From NCBI RefSeq assembly GCF_000419765.1, contig NZ_ATTQ01000001.1:500819-564818 (forward strand): DNA of 64,000 nt. Reading direction: 5' to 3'. The translations under genes were made by a program, and so were the position numbers. The notes beneath the pieces were generated by a model, which was not told the DNA's origin, ran no database searches, and saw only the letters and a list, made by a program, of their open reading frames with translations. Origin of the DNA: Rhizobium mongolense USDA 1844. Lineage in GTDB: Bacteria; Pseudomonadota; Alphaproteobacteria; Rhizobiales; Rhizobiaceae. Below are positions 35,010-43,696 of the stretch, in pieces (the stretch's first letter is position 1; each line of letters starts with the position of its first letter).

Positions 35010-36014
35010 CTATTCAAACAAACCGGAACTCCAGTAGAAGAGAGCCGAGATGAGGGCCGCGGCCGGAAGCGTGATAACCCAGGCAATGACGATGTTTCCG
35101 GCCAGCCCCCAGCGCACCGCCGAAACCCGTCTTGCCGCACCGACACCGATGATCGCCCCGGTGATCGTATGCGTGGTCGAGACGGGAATACCGAGCCATG
35201 TGGCGCCGAAAAGCGTCAACGCGCCGCCCGTTTCGGCGCAAAATCCCTGCATCGGATTGAGGCGAGTAATCTTGGAGCCCATCGTATGGACGATGCGCCA
35301 GCCGCCGAAAAGCGTTCCGAGCGCCATTGCCGCCTGGCAGGAGAGCACCACCCAAAACGGCACATGAAAACTTTGGCCGAGATAGCCTTGCGAATAAAGC
35401 AGGACTGCAATGATGCCCATCGTCTTCTGCGCATCATTGCCACCGTGGCCAAGCGAATAGAGCGAGGCCGAGACAAATTGCATGACACGAAAAGTGCGAT
35501 CGACGGCAAAGGGCGTCTGACGTACAAAAAGCCACGAGACGACGAGGACCAGAACGAGCGCGAGGAAAAAGCCAATCATAGGCGACATGACGATGGCGCC
35601 CGCGGTCTTGAGCAGACCGCTCCAGACGATCGAGCTCAAGCCTGTCTTGGCAAGTCCGGCGCCAACCAGCCCGCCGACAAGGGCGTGAGAGGAGCTGGAG
35701 GGAATGCCGAACATCCATGTGACAATGTTCCAGATGATCGCTCCCATCAGCGCCGCAAAGATCACCTGCGGCGTGACAATGCCCGGATTGATGATGCCGG
35801 TTCCAAGGGTCTCTGCGACATGCAGCCCGAAAAACAGGAATGCTATGAAATTGAAGAAAGCTGCCCAAAAGACAGCATAGTGCGGTCGCAGCACGCGGGT
35901 CGAAACGATGGTTGCGATCGAATTGGCCGCGTCGTGCAGGCCGTTCAGAAAATCAAAGAACAGCGCGATCCCGATAAGGCCCACAAGCAGGGGGAAGGCA
36001 AGTGTAACCTCCAT
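35010..36014 (-). CDS. pit: Low-affinity inorganic phosphate transporter Pit
   Basis: 334 residues, PiT/PHO4 family with about ten transmembrane helices. The two family repeats are visible: F-L-N-G-L-H-D-A-A-N-S-I-A near residue 22 with P-S-S-S-S-H-A-L-V-G-G near 105, and G-H-G-G-N-D-A-Q-K near 195 with P-V-S-T-T-H-T-I-T-G near 280. It imports metal-phosphate with protons across the inner membrane. Its ATG overlaps the stop of the DUF47 gene by one base. In Sinorhizobium the same orfA-pit pair is repressed by PhoB at low phosphate; a PHO box upstream of this pair agrees. Confidence 0.92.
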   Translation of the reverse strand: MEVTLAFPLLVGLIGIALFFDFLNGLHDAANSIATIVSTRVLRPHYAVFWAAFFNFIAFLFFGLHVAETLGTGIINPGIVTPQVIFAALMGAIIWNIVTWMFGIPSSSSHALVGGLVGAGLAKTGLSSIVWSGLLKTAGAIVMSPMIGFFLALVLVLVVSWLFVRQTPFAVDRTFRVMQFVSASLYSLGHGGNDAQKTMGIIAVLLYSQGYLGQSFHVPFWVVLSCQAAMALGTLFGGWRIVHTMGSKITRLNPMQGFCAETGGALTLFGATWLGIPVSTTHTITGAIIGVGAARRVSAVRWGLAGNIVIAWVITLPAAALISALFYWSSGLFE

Positions 36015-36661
36015 CAGACGTTCTCGATCACGATACCGCTGATCTCGTTGGCGACGTCCTCGAAGCGATCGACGACCTTCTCCAGCTCACCATAGATCTC
36101 GCTGCCGATGATATAGGCCATTGGATTCGAGGTGCCGTAGCGGCTGAAGAGATCCTTGAGACCCTGGTCATGCAGATCGTCCGAATGACCTTCGACCCGA
36201 GTGACCTCTTCGGCGATGGCGGAAAGCCGAGGCGCATTGGATCCTATCCGGTCGAGCAGGGGGATCGCTTCGGCTATCAGATGCGCCGCCTGGACGATTG
36301 CCGCCCCCATCTCCTGCATGCCCGGATCGAACGAATTCTGCTGAAACAGACGGATGGTCTTGACCGTCTTTTGCATCATATCGATCGCGTCATCCATCGA
36401 TTGGATAAGATCCTTGATGTCGCCGCGATCGAAGGGGGTGATGAAGCTTCTTCTGATGGCAAGCAGCACCTCGCGCGTTATTTCGTCAGCTTCATTCTCA
36501 AGACGAACGATCGTCTCGCAATGGCGCTCGATCTCGCTGCCAGCTAACAACTGGTTCAAGGCTTCGGCAGCTCCGACAACGGTGCGCGAATGTTGAGCGA
36601 AGAGATCGAAGAAGCGATCTTCACGCGGCATGAGTCTACGAAACCAGCTGATCATCGACAT
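36014..36661 (-). CDS. DUF47/PhoU-like regulator of Pit
   Basis: 215 residues, all-helical, TIGR00153/DUF47 family related to PhoU. Features are F-D-L-F-A-Q-H-S near the start, E-N-E-A-D-E-I-T with its metal-binding character, D-R-G-D-I-K-D-L-I-Q-S-M-D-D-A-I-D, and E-K-V-V-D-R-F-E-D-V-A-N-E-I near the end. It is the first gene of a two-gene operon with pit (one-base overlap). Proteins of this family are needed for, or modulate, the adjacent Pit transporter. The ribosome site before ATG 36661 is weak, and a second ATG lies six bases on. Confidence 0.88.
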   Translation of the reverse strand: MSMISWFRRLMPREDRFFDLFAQHSRTVVGAAEALNQLLAGSEIERHCETIVRLENEADEITREVLLAIRRSFITPFDRGDIKDLIQSMDDAIDMMQKTVKTIRLFQQNSFDPGMQEMGAAIVQAAHLIAEAIPLLDRIGSNAPRLSAIAEEVTRVEGHSDDLHDQGLKDLFSRYGTSNPMAYIIGSEIYGELEKVVDRFEDVANEISGIVIENV

Positions 36662-36670
36662 CCCATTTGC

Positions 36671-36690
36671 TTGTCACAAATCTGTCATAA
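36671..36690 (+). promoter_or_regulatory. PHO box upstream of the DUF47-pit operon
   Basis: TTGTCAC (36671-36677), AAAT, CTGTCATAA (36682-36690): two direct heptamers 11 bp apart, very close to the PhoB consensus CTGTCAT-N4-CTGTCAT. It lies 10-29 bp before the DUF47 ATG, oriented against that gene, which suits repression by PhoB. Confidence 0.75.
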
Positions 36691-36705
36691 TGGAGCGATG
36701 CCGCG

Positions 36706-37527
36706 GTGAAAAGCACCCGATGTCCTTGTTTCACGGATAGTCGCAAACGGGTTACACATTTTTTTCATCGCGTTGGCGCAAGCCTGCGCGGGACCACGAT
36801 GGGCCATCGAAATCGGCAACAATGCGACGCAGGGACAATCCGTCCATCCCTCAGTGATCTCGCTCGCCGCCTTACTGAGCGATGTTTACATCGAAATTTT
36901 GGACAGTTTGCCCGCTTCACGACATTTCGTCCCTCTGAAAATCCGAAGTCCGTTCGCGATACCCATCCATGATCGATCCTGCGCGCAGCGCGATCGGTTT
37001 CGGGAAAGAAGGGCAATCAACTTCAGGCGGTCACCTTCCTCATTTATTATCGCCGCTCAGATCGCGGTTTTCGCAAAACAGGCCATTCTGAGGGATCGAC
37101 GGTTCGTTTCTTATCGCGGCCGGACAGTCGGATCTTCGATATCACAGACGCATGGTCGGCGGAGGTGCTGGGGGTGCTGCGGATATGTTTAGCGCGTTGG
37201 GAATTTCCGCCCTCGCCAGACGCCAATTAAATTTGCCATTGCTTGGCGGGCGGCATTGGGATTGCCCATTTGAATTGCGTCGAGACATCATGATGCTTCT
37301 GAATTGCTTGCGCATGAGACTGGCTCGCTCGATTGGTATGGCGAAATCTTTGCAAAGCAGCCGGGAATTGCCTGAGCATTGTCTTCGAGGAAAGCAGCGC
37401 TGCGGCAGACAACCCAGGGAAGCCGTAAGACTTTAACGCTCTGAATGGGCAGTGTGATGCCGCAAACCGGATTTTTGCCTTTGCCTTGCATTCAGAAGCG
37501 TCTATTTATGTCGCCGCAAGTTCTGAT
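36706..37527. other. Long gene-free stretch before the cold-shock gene
   Basis: About 820 bases with only short overlapping frames, none recognisable. The start may hold the promoter region of the DUF47-pit operon. I see no RNA gene, though a small RNA cannot be excluded. Confidence 0.4.
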
Positions 37528-37547
37528 TGCCGCACCAGGGTGCGGCA
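37528..37547 (+). promoter_or_regulatory. Hairpin in the 5' leader of the cold-shock gene
   Basis: TGCCGCAC (37528-37535) and GTGCGGCA (37540-37547) form a perfect eight-pair stem with a CAGG loop, 25 bases before the ATG. It may shape the cold-shock mRNA leader or terminate upstream transcription; no T-run follows. Confidence 0.5.
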
Positions 37548-37572
37548 GGTTTAAAGATCAAAGGAAGACGCT

Positions 37573-37779
37573 ATGGCGACGGGTACCGTGAAGTGGTTCA
37601 ATGCAACAAAAGGGTTTGGCTTCATCCAGCCCGATGACGGCAGCGGCGATGTCTTCGTACACATTTCCGCGGTGGAGCGGGCCGGCCTGCGTGGTCTCAA
37701 CGACGGCCAGAAGATTACCTATGAGCTGGTCAAGGATCGCAAGTCCGGCAAGATGTCGGCGGACAACCTGCAGGCCTGA
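37573..37779 (+). CDS. Cold-shock protein (CspA family)
   Basis: 68 residues, a single cold-shock (OB-fold) domain. RNP1 is K-G-F-G-F-I and RNP2 V-F-V-H-I; the opening [10 protein letters not shown] and the closing [12 protein letters not shown] are typical of alphaproteobacterial CspA proteins. It binds single-stranded RNA/DNA and acts as an RNA chaperone. Translation starts behind AAAGGAAGACGCT. It is monocistronic, with a leader hairpin before it and a strong terminator after it. Confidence 0.93.
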   Translation: MATGTVKWFNATKGFGFIQPDDGSGDVFVHISAVERAGLRGLNDGQKITYELVKDRKSGKMSADNLQA

Positions 37780-37801
37780 GGCCGATTGATCCGACAGTAC
37801 G

Positions 37802-37825
37802 AAGGCCGGGTTCGCCCGGCCTTTT
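37802..37825 (+). terminator. Rho-independent terminator of the cold-shock gene
   Basis: AAGGCCGGG (37802-37810), loop TTCG, CCCGGCCTT (37815-37823), then TT: a perfect nine-pair stem closed by a UUCG tetraloop and ending in a T-run (four Ts at 37822-37825). Confidence 0.9.
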
Positions 37826-38045
37826 CGCTTGCAGAAGTTTCGGATATCGAAGCAGCTCTGTTACCGCGCGTTTGGGCGGCAACCTCAAACGCAGGCGCAA
37901 TTCGACCTTGTTAAGCGCCTGACGCGGGGCCGGGGACGGAGTTCTTGTCGGCTCGCTCTGTGCGCACTCGCTCTTCATCGAAAGATTCTTCACGCACAGA
38001 CCGATCGTGGGAGATCTGCCCACCAAGCCGAGATCGATGGCGCCG

Positions 38046-38516
38046 TTAGGTCTGCCGATCCCGTCTGAGAAGGGCGGCGCGGATTTGCTCAGTCTTGCTC
38101 GGGGGAGCTGGGGAAGCGGCCGGCTCGATACGAGAGGCGCTATTCTCGTCGTTGCTTCGTTTCAGGCTGAGAAAGCGGCGCTGTGCAACAAGTCGGTCTT
38201 CGGTCGAAAGTGGTTCCGCGGGCTTGCCATCGATGTCATGGCGCATCGAGCCAGGTTGGGCGCTCGCGAAATAGTACCGTTTTGAGTGGACAAAGGAGCC
38301 AACGGCTCGACGCAACGCCGTCGCTTTGACATCAGGCTTTGCCAGCGCGCGGATATCGTTGAAGAGGCCGAGCGCGAAGGGACGGATCGGATCGCCTGGC
38401 TTATTGGGGAGTATGCCGATCGGACGGATCAGCAGTGCGCTGATCGCCTCTGCCTTTTGAACATCGAACTCTGTTGCTGCGATCGGTCCGTGGCTGGCGG
38501 TCCAGGGTTTGTCCAT
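38046..38516 (-). CDS. ProQ/FinO-domain RNA chaperone
   Basis: 156 residues. The ProQ/FinO domain covers about residues 25-120: K-P-G-D-P-I-R-P-F-A-L-G-L-F-N-D-I, A-L-R-R-A-V-G-S-F-V-H-S-K-R-Y-Y and the G-S-M-R-H-D-I-D-G-K-P motif. A basic, Ser/Pro-rich C-terminal tail ends R-A-A-L-L-R-R-D-R. Proteins of this family bind structured small RNAs and mRNA 3' ends. Short, plasmid-type versions control conjugation, which fits the nearby ArdC gene, but this one stands alone. Confidence 0.8.
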   Translation of the reverse strand: MDKPWTASHGPIAATEFDVQKAEAISALLIRPIGILPNKPGDPIRPFALGLFNDIRALAKPDVKATALRRAVGSFVHSKRYYFASAQPGSMRHDIDGKPAEPLSTEDRLVAQRRFLSLKRSNDENSASRIEPAASPAPPSKTEQIRAALLRRDRQT

Positions 38517-38685
38517 GAGCTCCTACCTTGCGCTTCTTTTCACTACGGACCGATTGTGAAGAGACGTTGACAGCAAGTCTATTTCTAGATTTCCGCTGGC
38601 GGCGCTTTATCTAGACGTACACGAGCACTTCGCAATAGCCCCCGGCGCCCCTTAAGCGGCCGCCCCGCCCTTAAAGGCGGAAGGA

Positions 38686-38709
38686 GATGAAGATGAAGAT
38701 GAAGATGAA
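38686..38709. repeat. (GATGAA)4 hexanucleotide repeat
   Basis: Four perfect GATGAA units followed by GATGAC, ending 13 bases before the ATG of the DUF2277 gene and overlapping its leader. Copy-number change would alter spacing upstream of the ribosome binding site. Confidence 0.8.
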
Positions 38710-38727
38710 GATGACTGGGAGCAAGTC

Positions 38728-38994
38728 ATGTGCCGAAACATAAGAACACTGTTCAATTTCGATCCGCCGGCGACGGACGAGGAAATCCATGACGCTGCGC
38801 TGCAGTTCGTGCGAAAGCTGAGCGGAACGACCAAACCGGCGAAACGCAATGAAGCGGCGTTCGACCGCGCGGTCGGTTCGATCGCGGCATGTGCCCGCGA
38901 ACTGCTCGATTCGCTCGAAACGTCGCAACAGCCCCGCAACCGCGAGGAAGAAGCCGAAAAAGCGCGCGCGAGAACGCTGACCCGATTCGCATGA
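38728..38994 (+). CDS. DUF2277-family protein
   Basis: 88 residues. The opening M-C-R-N-I-R-T-L-F-N-F-D-P-P-A-T-D-E-E-I and the helical A-A-L-Q-F-V-R-K-L-S-G are the signature of DUF2277, a small conserved protein of unknown function widespread in bacteria. A Lys/Glu/Arg-rich C-terminal tail follows. GGGAGC lies nine bases before the ATG, and the hexanucleotide repeat lies directly upstream of that. No operon partner is evident. Confidence 0.85.
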   Translation: MCRNIRTLFNFDPPATDEEIHDAALQFVRKLSGTTKPAKRNEAAFDRAVGSIAACARELLDSLETSQQPRNREEEAEKARARTLTRFA

Positions 38995-39874
38995 TTGTGC
39001 CGACGGTCGGGCGTGCCGCCGCAAGCTCGGTTCGGCCCTCCGGGCAGGGGAGAGGCAGGCTCTCACAAGCGCGGTCCGGCCCGCATGACACGTCGACTTC
39101 CGCGTAAAAGTGAGGGGGCACCCTCGGTGCCTCTCGCGGACAGCTTGCCGGGCGCAGTCGGTGAAAAATTCCAGTTCCAAATGGCCTCATTTAACGGGTC
39201 ACGTCACCGCACCGATCGCCAAGGCATACAGGATCGCTAACCTGGACGATGCCCAGCGCCCCATCATCGGCGTCCTCGCATCCCCGAAGGACAACGGCAT
39301 GTCAGACGTCTGCGGCCTTCCTAAGACAAATCGCTCTCCGTACTGAACCCCGATTGCCGGGCTGTCGTACGATGAAAACATCCATTGATCCTTCGGCCGG
39401 CGCGGCAGCTTTGCGACGGTTCTGCACCAAAATGGACAGCTTGATCTGCCCAACCGCGCCTTTGAGCTGAAGGTGGTGCGGGGAATCGACTTCAAGATCG
39501 GGCATGGGTTGCCTGGAAAGATCCACCGCATCGCACGACGACATCATCGACATCCGCACGGTCATGCGCACGACCGGGGCTCTGACGAGGTCACCGCGGC
39601 GTTCTCATCATCACGATCTTGCGAGGTCGTTCTTCGAGCCTTCGGATCTGGCAGCGTGTTGCCCCCGCCCAGCCGTCGAACAATCCCTGCGGTGCTGCGA
39701 CCATCGCGTCCTGCCCCGGCTTTAGGTCCTGCCGGGCCCGCGCCGCCCCGCAACGGCTTTGCCGTCCTTCACGTCCGTTCCGGCCCGATCGGGTGCTGGC
39801 CTGCGCTTGAAGCCCGGCATTCGGACCGCCGTAGCAGGTCGCGATGGTCGCGGCCTCAAAACGGAGGTTCCGAC
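38995..39874. other. Gene-free stretch before ardC
   Basis: About 880 bases with only short frames lacking known domains. The frame of ardC is open back to 39473, but there is no binding site or similarity before 39875. Likely decayed mobile DNA plus the ardC promoter. Confidence 0.4.
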
Positions 39875-40798
39875 ATGAGCAGGCAACAAACTCACCAACG
39901 ATCCGACATCTACAGCCGCATCACCGACAAGATCATCGCCGAGCTCGAACAGGGAGTGCGGCCCTGGATTAAGCCCTGGAGCTCAGCACATGCGGACGAC
40001 CGGATCACCCGGCCCTTGCGCCACAACGGCCAACCCTATTCGGGCATCAACGTCCTGCTTCTGTGGTCAGAGGCGATCGCCCGCGGCTTCACCTCGCCGA
40101 CCTGGATGACGTTTCGCCAGGCCCGCGAACTGGGAGCTGCGGTCCGCAAGGGCGAGACCGGCACGTTGATCGTCTTCGCCAGTTCCTTCATCCTTACCGA
40201 AACCAACGACATGGGCGAAGACGTTGAGCGCAATATCCCGTTTCTCAAGCCGTACACGGTCTTCAATGTCGATCAGATTGCCGGACTGGATGCTCGCTTC
40301 CATCAGGTCACACCGGTTGAGGATCCAATTGTCCGTATCGGACATGCCGATCGCTTCTTTGCAAACACCGGCGCACTGATCCGGCACGGCGGATCGGCGG
40401 CATACTATGCCCCAGCCCGTGATTACATCCAGATGCCAGCCTTCGAAGCCTTCAGGGACGCTGCGTCCTATGTTGCGATCCTCAGTCACGAACTGACCCA
40501 CTGGACGGCGGCACCGCATCGACTCGATCGCGATCTCAGCCGCTATGCCAGGGATCAAAGCGAACGCGCCCGCGAGGAACTGATCGCCGAGCTCGGCAGT
40601 TGCTTCCTTTGCGCTGATCTCGGCATCGCTCCCGAACTCGAGCCGCGACCTGATCATGCGAGCTATCTTGACTCCTGGCTCAAGGTTCTCGCCAGCGACA
40701 AGCGTGCAATTTTTGTCGCGGCCGGTCATGCGCAGCGCGCTGTCAGCTACCTGCACCATTTGCAACCAGATCAGATAGACGAAGGGGAGGCGGTGTAA
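39875..40798 (+). CDS. ardC: ArdC-type antirestriction protein / zincin metallopeptidase
   Basis: 307 residues from ATG 39875 (ACGGAGGTTCCGAC upstream). An N-terminal ssDNA-binding ArdC domain (about 10-130, with I-I-A-E-L-E-Q-G-V-R-P-W and N-G-Q-P-Y-S-G-I-N) is joined to a zincin metallopeptidase domain with the zinc motif S-H-E-L-T-H-W and a downstream E-E-L-I-A-E-L-G glutamate. On broad-host plasmids, ArdC protects entering single-stranded DNA from restriction. Its presence points to plasmid or integrative conjugative ancestry for this part of the window, although no transfer genes are visible. Confidence 0.88.
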   Translation: MSRQQTHQRSDIYSRITDKIIAELEQGVRPWIKPWSSAHADDRITRPLRHNGQPYSGINVLLLWSEAIARGFTSPTWMTFRQARELGAAVRKGETGTLIVFASSFILTETNDMGEDVERNIPFLKPYTVFNVDQIAGLDARFHQVTPVEDPIVRIGHADRFFANTGALIRHGGSAAYYAPARDYIQMPAFEAFRDAASYVAILSHELTHWTAAPHRLDRDLSRYARDQSERAREELIAELGSCFLCADLGIAPELEPRPDHASYLDSWLKVLASDKRAIFVAAGHAQRAVSYLHHLQPDQIDEGEAV

Positions 40799-41294
40799 GC
40801 CGCCTTTCCCACTCCGTCCGACCACCGATGCTTGCCGCGCGAATAAGCGCGGCGGCGCTTCGATCATTGTCGACGCCCAAGACCGGCAGAGGCCCGAGTT
40901 CGGCAAAACGCAATGGCATGAAACCTATGGCATGCATATCCGCCAGGCGCTACGCCCGGTCCGCGCTGTCCATCGCGGACGGATCGACCGCACCCGATGA
41001 TGACGCGGGGATATCCGCGCCTCGCGGTGGGGCCGAACCTTTGGCCGCCAGCGATCGCGGCCTTTCCTTCCGGGGTTTCGAGAGGAGCGAGGCACTATCC
41101 TGGTAGAGGGGCGAATGCGACGCCGTGATCCTGAACCACACTTCCGAACTGAGTCGGGGCAGCCAGTTGTACGCGGTGGCCCCCCTCGATCAATCCCAAT
41201 GCCGAGGCGATATAGGCTAAACGCCTCGTGTACCGTGCCTATGAATGGCAGCTGCGTGAAGTGCCATCACCTTTCTGGCCAACGTTTGTGAGCT
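40799..41294. other. Gene-free stretch after ardC
   Basis: About 500 bases with no frame I can support, leading into a decayed transporter fragment. Confidence 0.4.
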
Positions 41295-41672
41295 TCAAGG
41301 GTTTAATTCTTGCGGCTCCGTGGTGACCGACAGCATGTCCGACTTGCGCTTTACACCCATTACAATGATCGATGCGAAAATCGCGTAGGCACAACAGCTT
41401 AGCTTGCCATGAGAGTGGATCCCGGCGTCGATCAGCAGACCCATCATGATTGACGACGCGCCGCGTGCAATCACGGTCCCGGCTTCGATTGCCTATCGAA
41501 CTCTCGCCAACTCCTTCGCGCCGAACAGGTCCCCAGAGTCTGTCGCAAGCGTTGAGCCGAGTGACACCGAGATTGCCATGCGCCGCTTGTAGATCGGAGC
41601 GTCGACAAGGCCAAGAAGCAGCAGCCCGATGGCGTGCACAGCCGCACTGACACCGAATTGCTTGACGTGTTT
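41295..41672 (-). pseudogene. C-terminal fragment of an MFS-type transporter
   Basis: On the minus strand one frame from 41672 to the stop at 41295 reads like the last transmembrane helices of a major facilitator: A-I-G-L-L-L-L-G-L-V-D-A-P, then S-I-M-M-G-L-L-I-D-A-G-I and A-I-F-A-S-I-I-V-M-G-V. It is broken by an in-frame TAG at 41493-41495 and has no start. So it is a remnant; a homologous intact copy is not in the window. Confidence 0.6.
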
Positions 41673-41705
41673 TTGAGGACAGCGATGCGCTTGGTGGTGC
41701 TTAGT

Positions 41706-42518
41706 TTAGGCAGGTATCTCGTTGACCTTGTGCAGAATTCTGTCGACCAGTCGCTCCGGCATGAAACGACGAAGGGAGCGAACCTGGCGCGACTGCTTGC
41801 CTGCGGAATAGCGCAGCTTAGGCTTCTTCGCGGTTGCGGCCTTCACAACCACGTCTGCGACGACTTGCGGCGCATCGCCGGCTTCTACCCATTTGCGCAT
41901 GAGAGCTTCGCTTCGGGCGCGCTCCGCGTCGTAGACCGGAAGAGGTTGATCGGCCCGTGCCAGGTTCTCTTCGAAGGATGTTCGAGTTACACCGGGCTGC
42001 ACCAGCACGACACGGATGCCGAAGTTGCGCACTTCATGATCGAGCGATTCCGAGTAGCCTTCGATGGCGTGCTTGGTCGAAGCATAGAACGCATTGTACG
42101 GAGATGGGATGAGCCCGAGGATTGAGCTCATGTTGACGATCCGGCCGCTCTGCTGCTTGCGCATGACCGGAAGCACGGCATTGACGACCCGCGCCACCCC
42201 GAAAACGTTGACGTCGAACAGGCGCTTGGCCTGGGCGATGGAAGATTCTTCCGCGCCCCCGAGAAGGCCGATGCCGGCATTATTGACCACGAGGTCGATC
42301 CGGCCTGCCTGCTGGAGAATCTCGGCGATGAGCGCCTGCACCGAGCCTTCATCCGTCACGTCGCAGATCAGCATGGCGATGCCAGGCTTGCCGGCAACCT
42401 TTTTGCGGCTCGTCCCAAATACGTAGTAGCCGGCTTTTGCCAGGGATTGGGCTGTGACAAGGCCAATACCGGAGGAAGCACCCGTGACCAGGGCAATCTT
42501 TTTGTTTCTGTCGATCAT
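41706..42518 (-). CDS. SDR-family oxidoreductase under HxlR control
   Basis: 270 residues, classical SDR: T-G-A-S-S-G-I-G (12-19), N-N-A-G-I-G near 80, and catalytic S-S-I-L...Y-A-S-T-K near 140-155. A basic C-terminal extension ends I-L-H-K-V-N-E-I-P-A. It diverges from an HxlR-family regulator across a region with a near-perfect operator. Such SDR/HxlR pairs often answer reactive carbonyls or quinones; the substrate is unknown. Confidence 0.85.
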   Translation of the reverse strand: MIDRNKKIALVTGASSGIGLVTAQSLAKAGYYVFGTSRKKVAGKPGIAMLICDVTDEGSVQALIAEILQQAGRIDLVVNNAGIGLLGGAEESSIAQAKRLFDVNVFGVARVVNAVLPVMRKQQSGRIVNMSSILGLIPSPYNAFYASTKHAIEGYSESLDHEVRNFGIRVVLVQPGVTRTSFEENLARADQPLPVYDAERARSEALMRKWVEAGDAPQVVADVVVKAATAKKPKLRYSAGKQSRQVRSLRRFMPERLVDRILHKVNEIPA

Positions 42519-42560
42519 GTTGTCGGCTTTTACTCCGGTGGATCATCGTGTGACCCTGTG

Positions 42561-42603
42561 TTACTATCTTTTCGATATCGTGTCACTATCGAAAAGATAG
42601 TAA
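42561..42603. promoter_or_regulatory. 17-bp perfect inverted repeat, HxlR operator
   Basis: Arms TTACTATCTTTTCGATA (42561-42577) and TATCGAAAAGATAGTAA (42587-42603) are perfect reverse complements around nine bases. They fill the divergent region between the SDR and the HxlR gene and end at the base before the regulator's ATG, so a bound dimer would cover both promoters or the ribosome site. Confidence 0.85.
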
Positions 42604-43052
42604 ATGAAAATTATTCAGTTCCACGGCGCCCGGTCGCCCGTGGCCTTAACTCTGTAGGCGATGCGTGGAGTATTCTGGTTTTGCGGGATGCACATGCTGG
42701 CCTCACCCGGTTCGACCAGTTCAGGAAGAGCCTAGGTATCGTGCCAACCATGCTCACAAAGCGTCTAAAGGCGCTGGCGGAAGACGGGTTGCTGGAAAAG
42801 CGCCTCTATTCCAAACGGCCTCCCCGCGAGGAGTATGTCCTCACGGATGCAGGTCGGGATTTCCTGCCGGTACTCATGATGATCGGAGCGTGGGCGCACC
42901 GTCATTGCGGCGGCGATCTCGCCCGCTATATCGATGTCGAGTCAGGCGCAGAGATTGAGCCGATCGGAGTAGACGCCATCACGGGTGCAAGGCTCGGAAC
43001 TCGGGCAATACGCTTGAGTTCGGATCAGGAACACGAGTCCCGCAACCTATAA
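42604..43052 (+). CDS. HxlR-family regulator, apparent single-base deletion near its start
   Basis: A winged-helix HxlR protein: G-D-A-W-S-I-L-V-L-R-D-A, then R-F-D-Q-F-R-K-S-L-G-I-V-P-T-M-L-T-K-R-L-K and R-P-P-R-E-E-Y-V-L-T. The conserved N-terminal motif C-P-V-A-R reads R-P-V-A-R, and this frame has no usable start after the operator. ATG 42604 is in the next frame. Inserting one T after 42627 turns GGCGCCCG into GGCTGCCCG, which joins that ATG to the domain and restores the cysteine as G-C-P-V-A-R. So the functional gene would be about 149 residues. Either the base is missing from the sequence or the regulator is newly inactivated. The cysteine often senses oxidants or electrophiles. Confidence 0.8.
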
Positions 43053-43100
43053 AGGCGGCTAGGACGGATGCAGCTTTCTCCATTCGGACCCCGATGTGGA

Positions 43101-43562
43101 TTAGCGAAACGACGCACTATATTTTACATCGACCTCGTTGATCGCCTTGACGTTTTCACCAGAACGGCCGTTCTCGTCGAAGGCCCGGCCGAGGAAGGCG
43201 TCTGCTATCGACTTTGCAAGTTCCGGCCCGATGACGCGCGAGCCCATGGTGATGATCTGCGCATTGTTGAGCGCCGCGCGTTCAGCGGAATAAGTGTCAT
43301 GGGTCAATGCGGCGCGAATGCCGGACACCTTGTTGGCGGCGATGCAGACGCCGATGCCGGTGCCGCATACGTGGATCGCGCGGTCATAATCGGCCCTGAG
43401 CACGGCCGAGCCGACGCGGTCGGCGAGATGGGCGTAAAAGGCGTCAGGACCGGCATCAGTGCGGAATACTTCATGTACCTCGTGGCGGTCCTTGAGGTAA
43501 TCGGCGAGGATCTTTGCCAGGCCTTCGCCTGCGCTATCGCCGGCTACAGCGAGTTTCCTTGT
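43101..43562 (-). CDS. RpiB/LacAB-family sugar-phosphate isomerase, start codon missing
   Basis: The frame encodes a full RpiB fold of about 150 residues: [11 protein letters not shown] at the N-terminus, the active-site [18 protein letters not shown] and [13 protein letters not shown]. Relatives isomerise ribose, erythrulose or tagatose phosphates. AAAGGA and about six bases lie before the expected start, but the codon there reads ACAAGG where ATGAGG would be expected; the first usable start is an internal GTG at 43403, which would remove a third of the protein. It is probably the last gene of the kinase operon. Confidence 0.7.
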   Translation of the reverse strand, partial: TRKLAVAGDSAGEGLAKILADYLKDRHEVHEVFRTDAGPDAFYAHLADRVGSAVLRADYDRAIHVCGTGIGVCIAANKVSGIRAALTHDTYSAERAALNNAQIITMGSRVIGPELAKSIADAFLGRAFDENGRSGENVKAINEVDVKYSASFR

Positions 43563-43696
43563 CGTGTCCTTTTAAATCGTTGGGGCGCAGGGCGCTAGGA
43601 TGTCGAGTTCAGGCCCGGCTGATATGGTTGTGCCCCTCAATGTGTGACCATCCAAGTGCTGCCAGCCGATCGCGCATGGCAATGCCGATAAGGTTT

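Noticed and set aside
39473..39874. Upstream extension of the ArdC frame
   Set aside because: No similarity to the family and no ribosome site; ATG 39875 has a good one.
43068..43598. 176-residue plus-strand frame
   Set aside because: Antisense to the RpiB homologue, whose full fold is readable on the minus strand.
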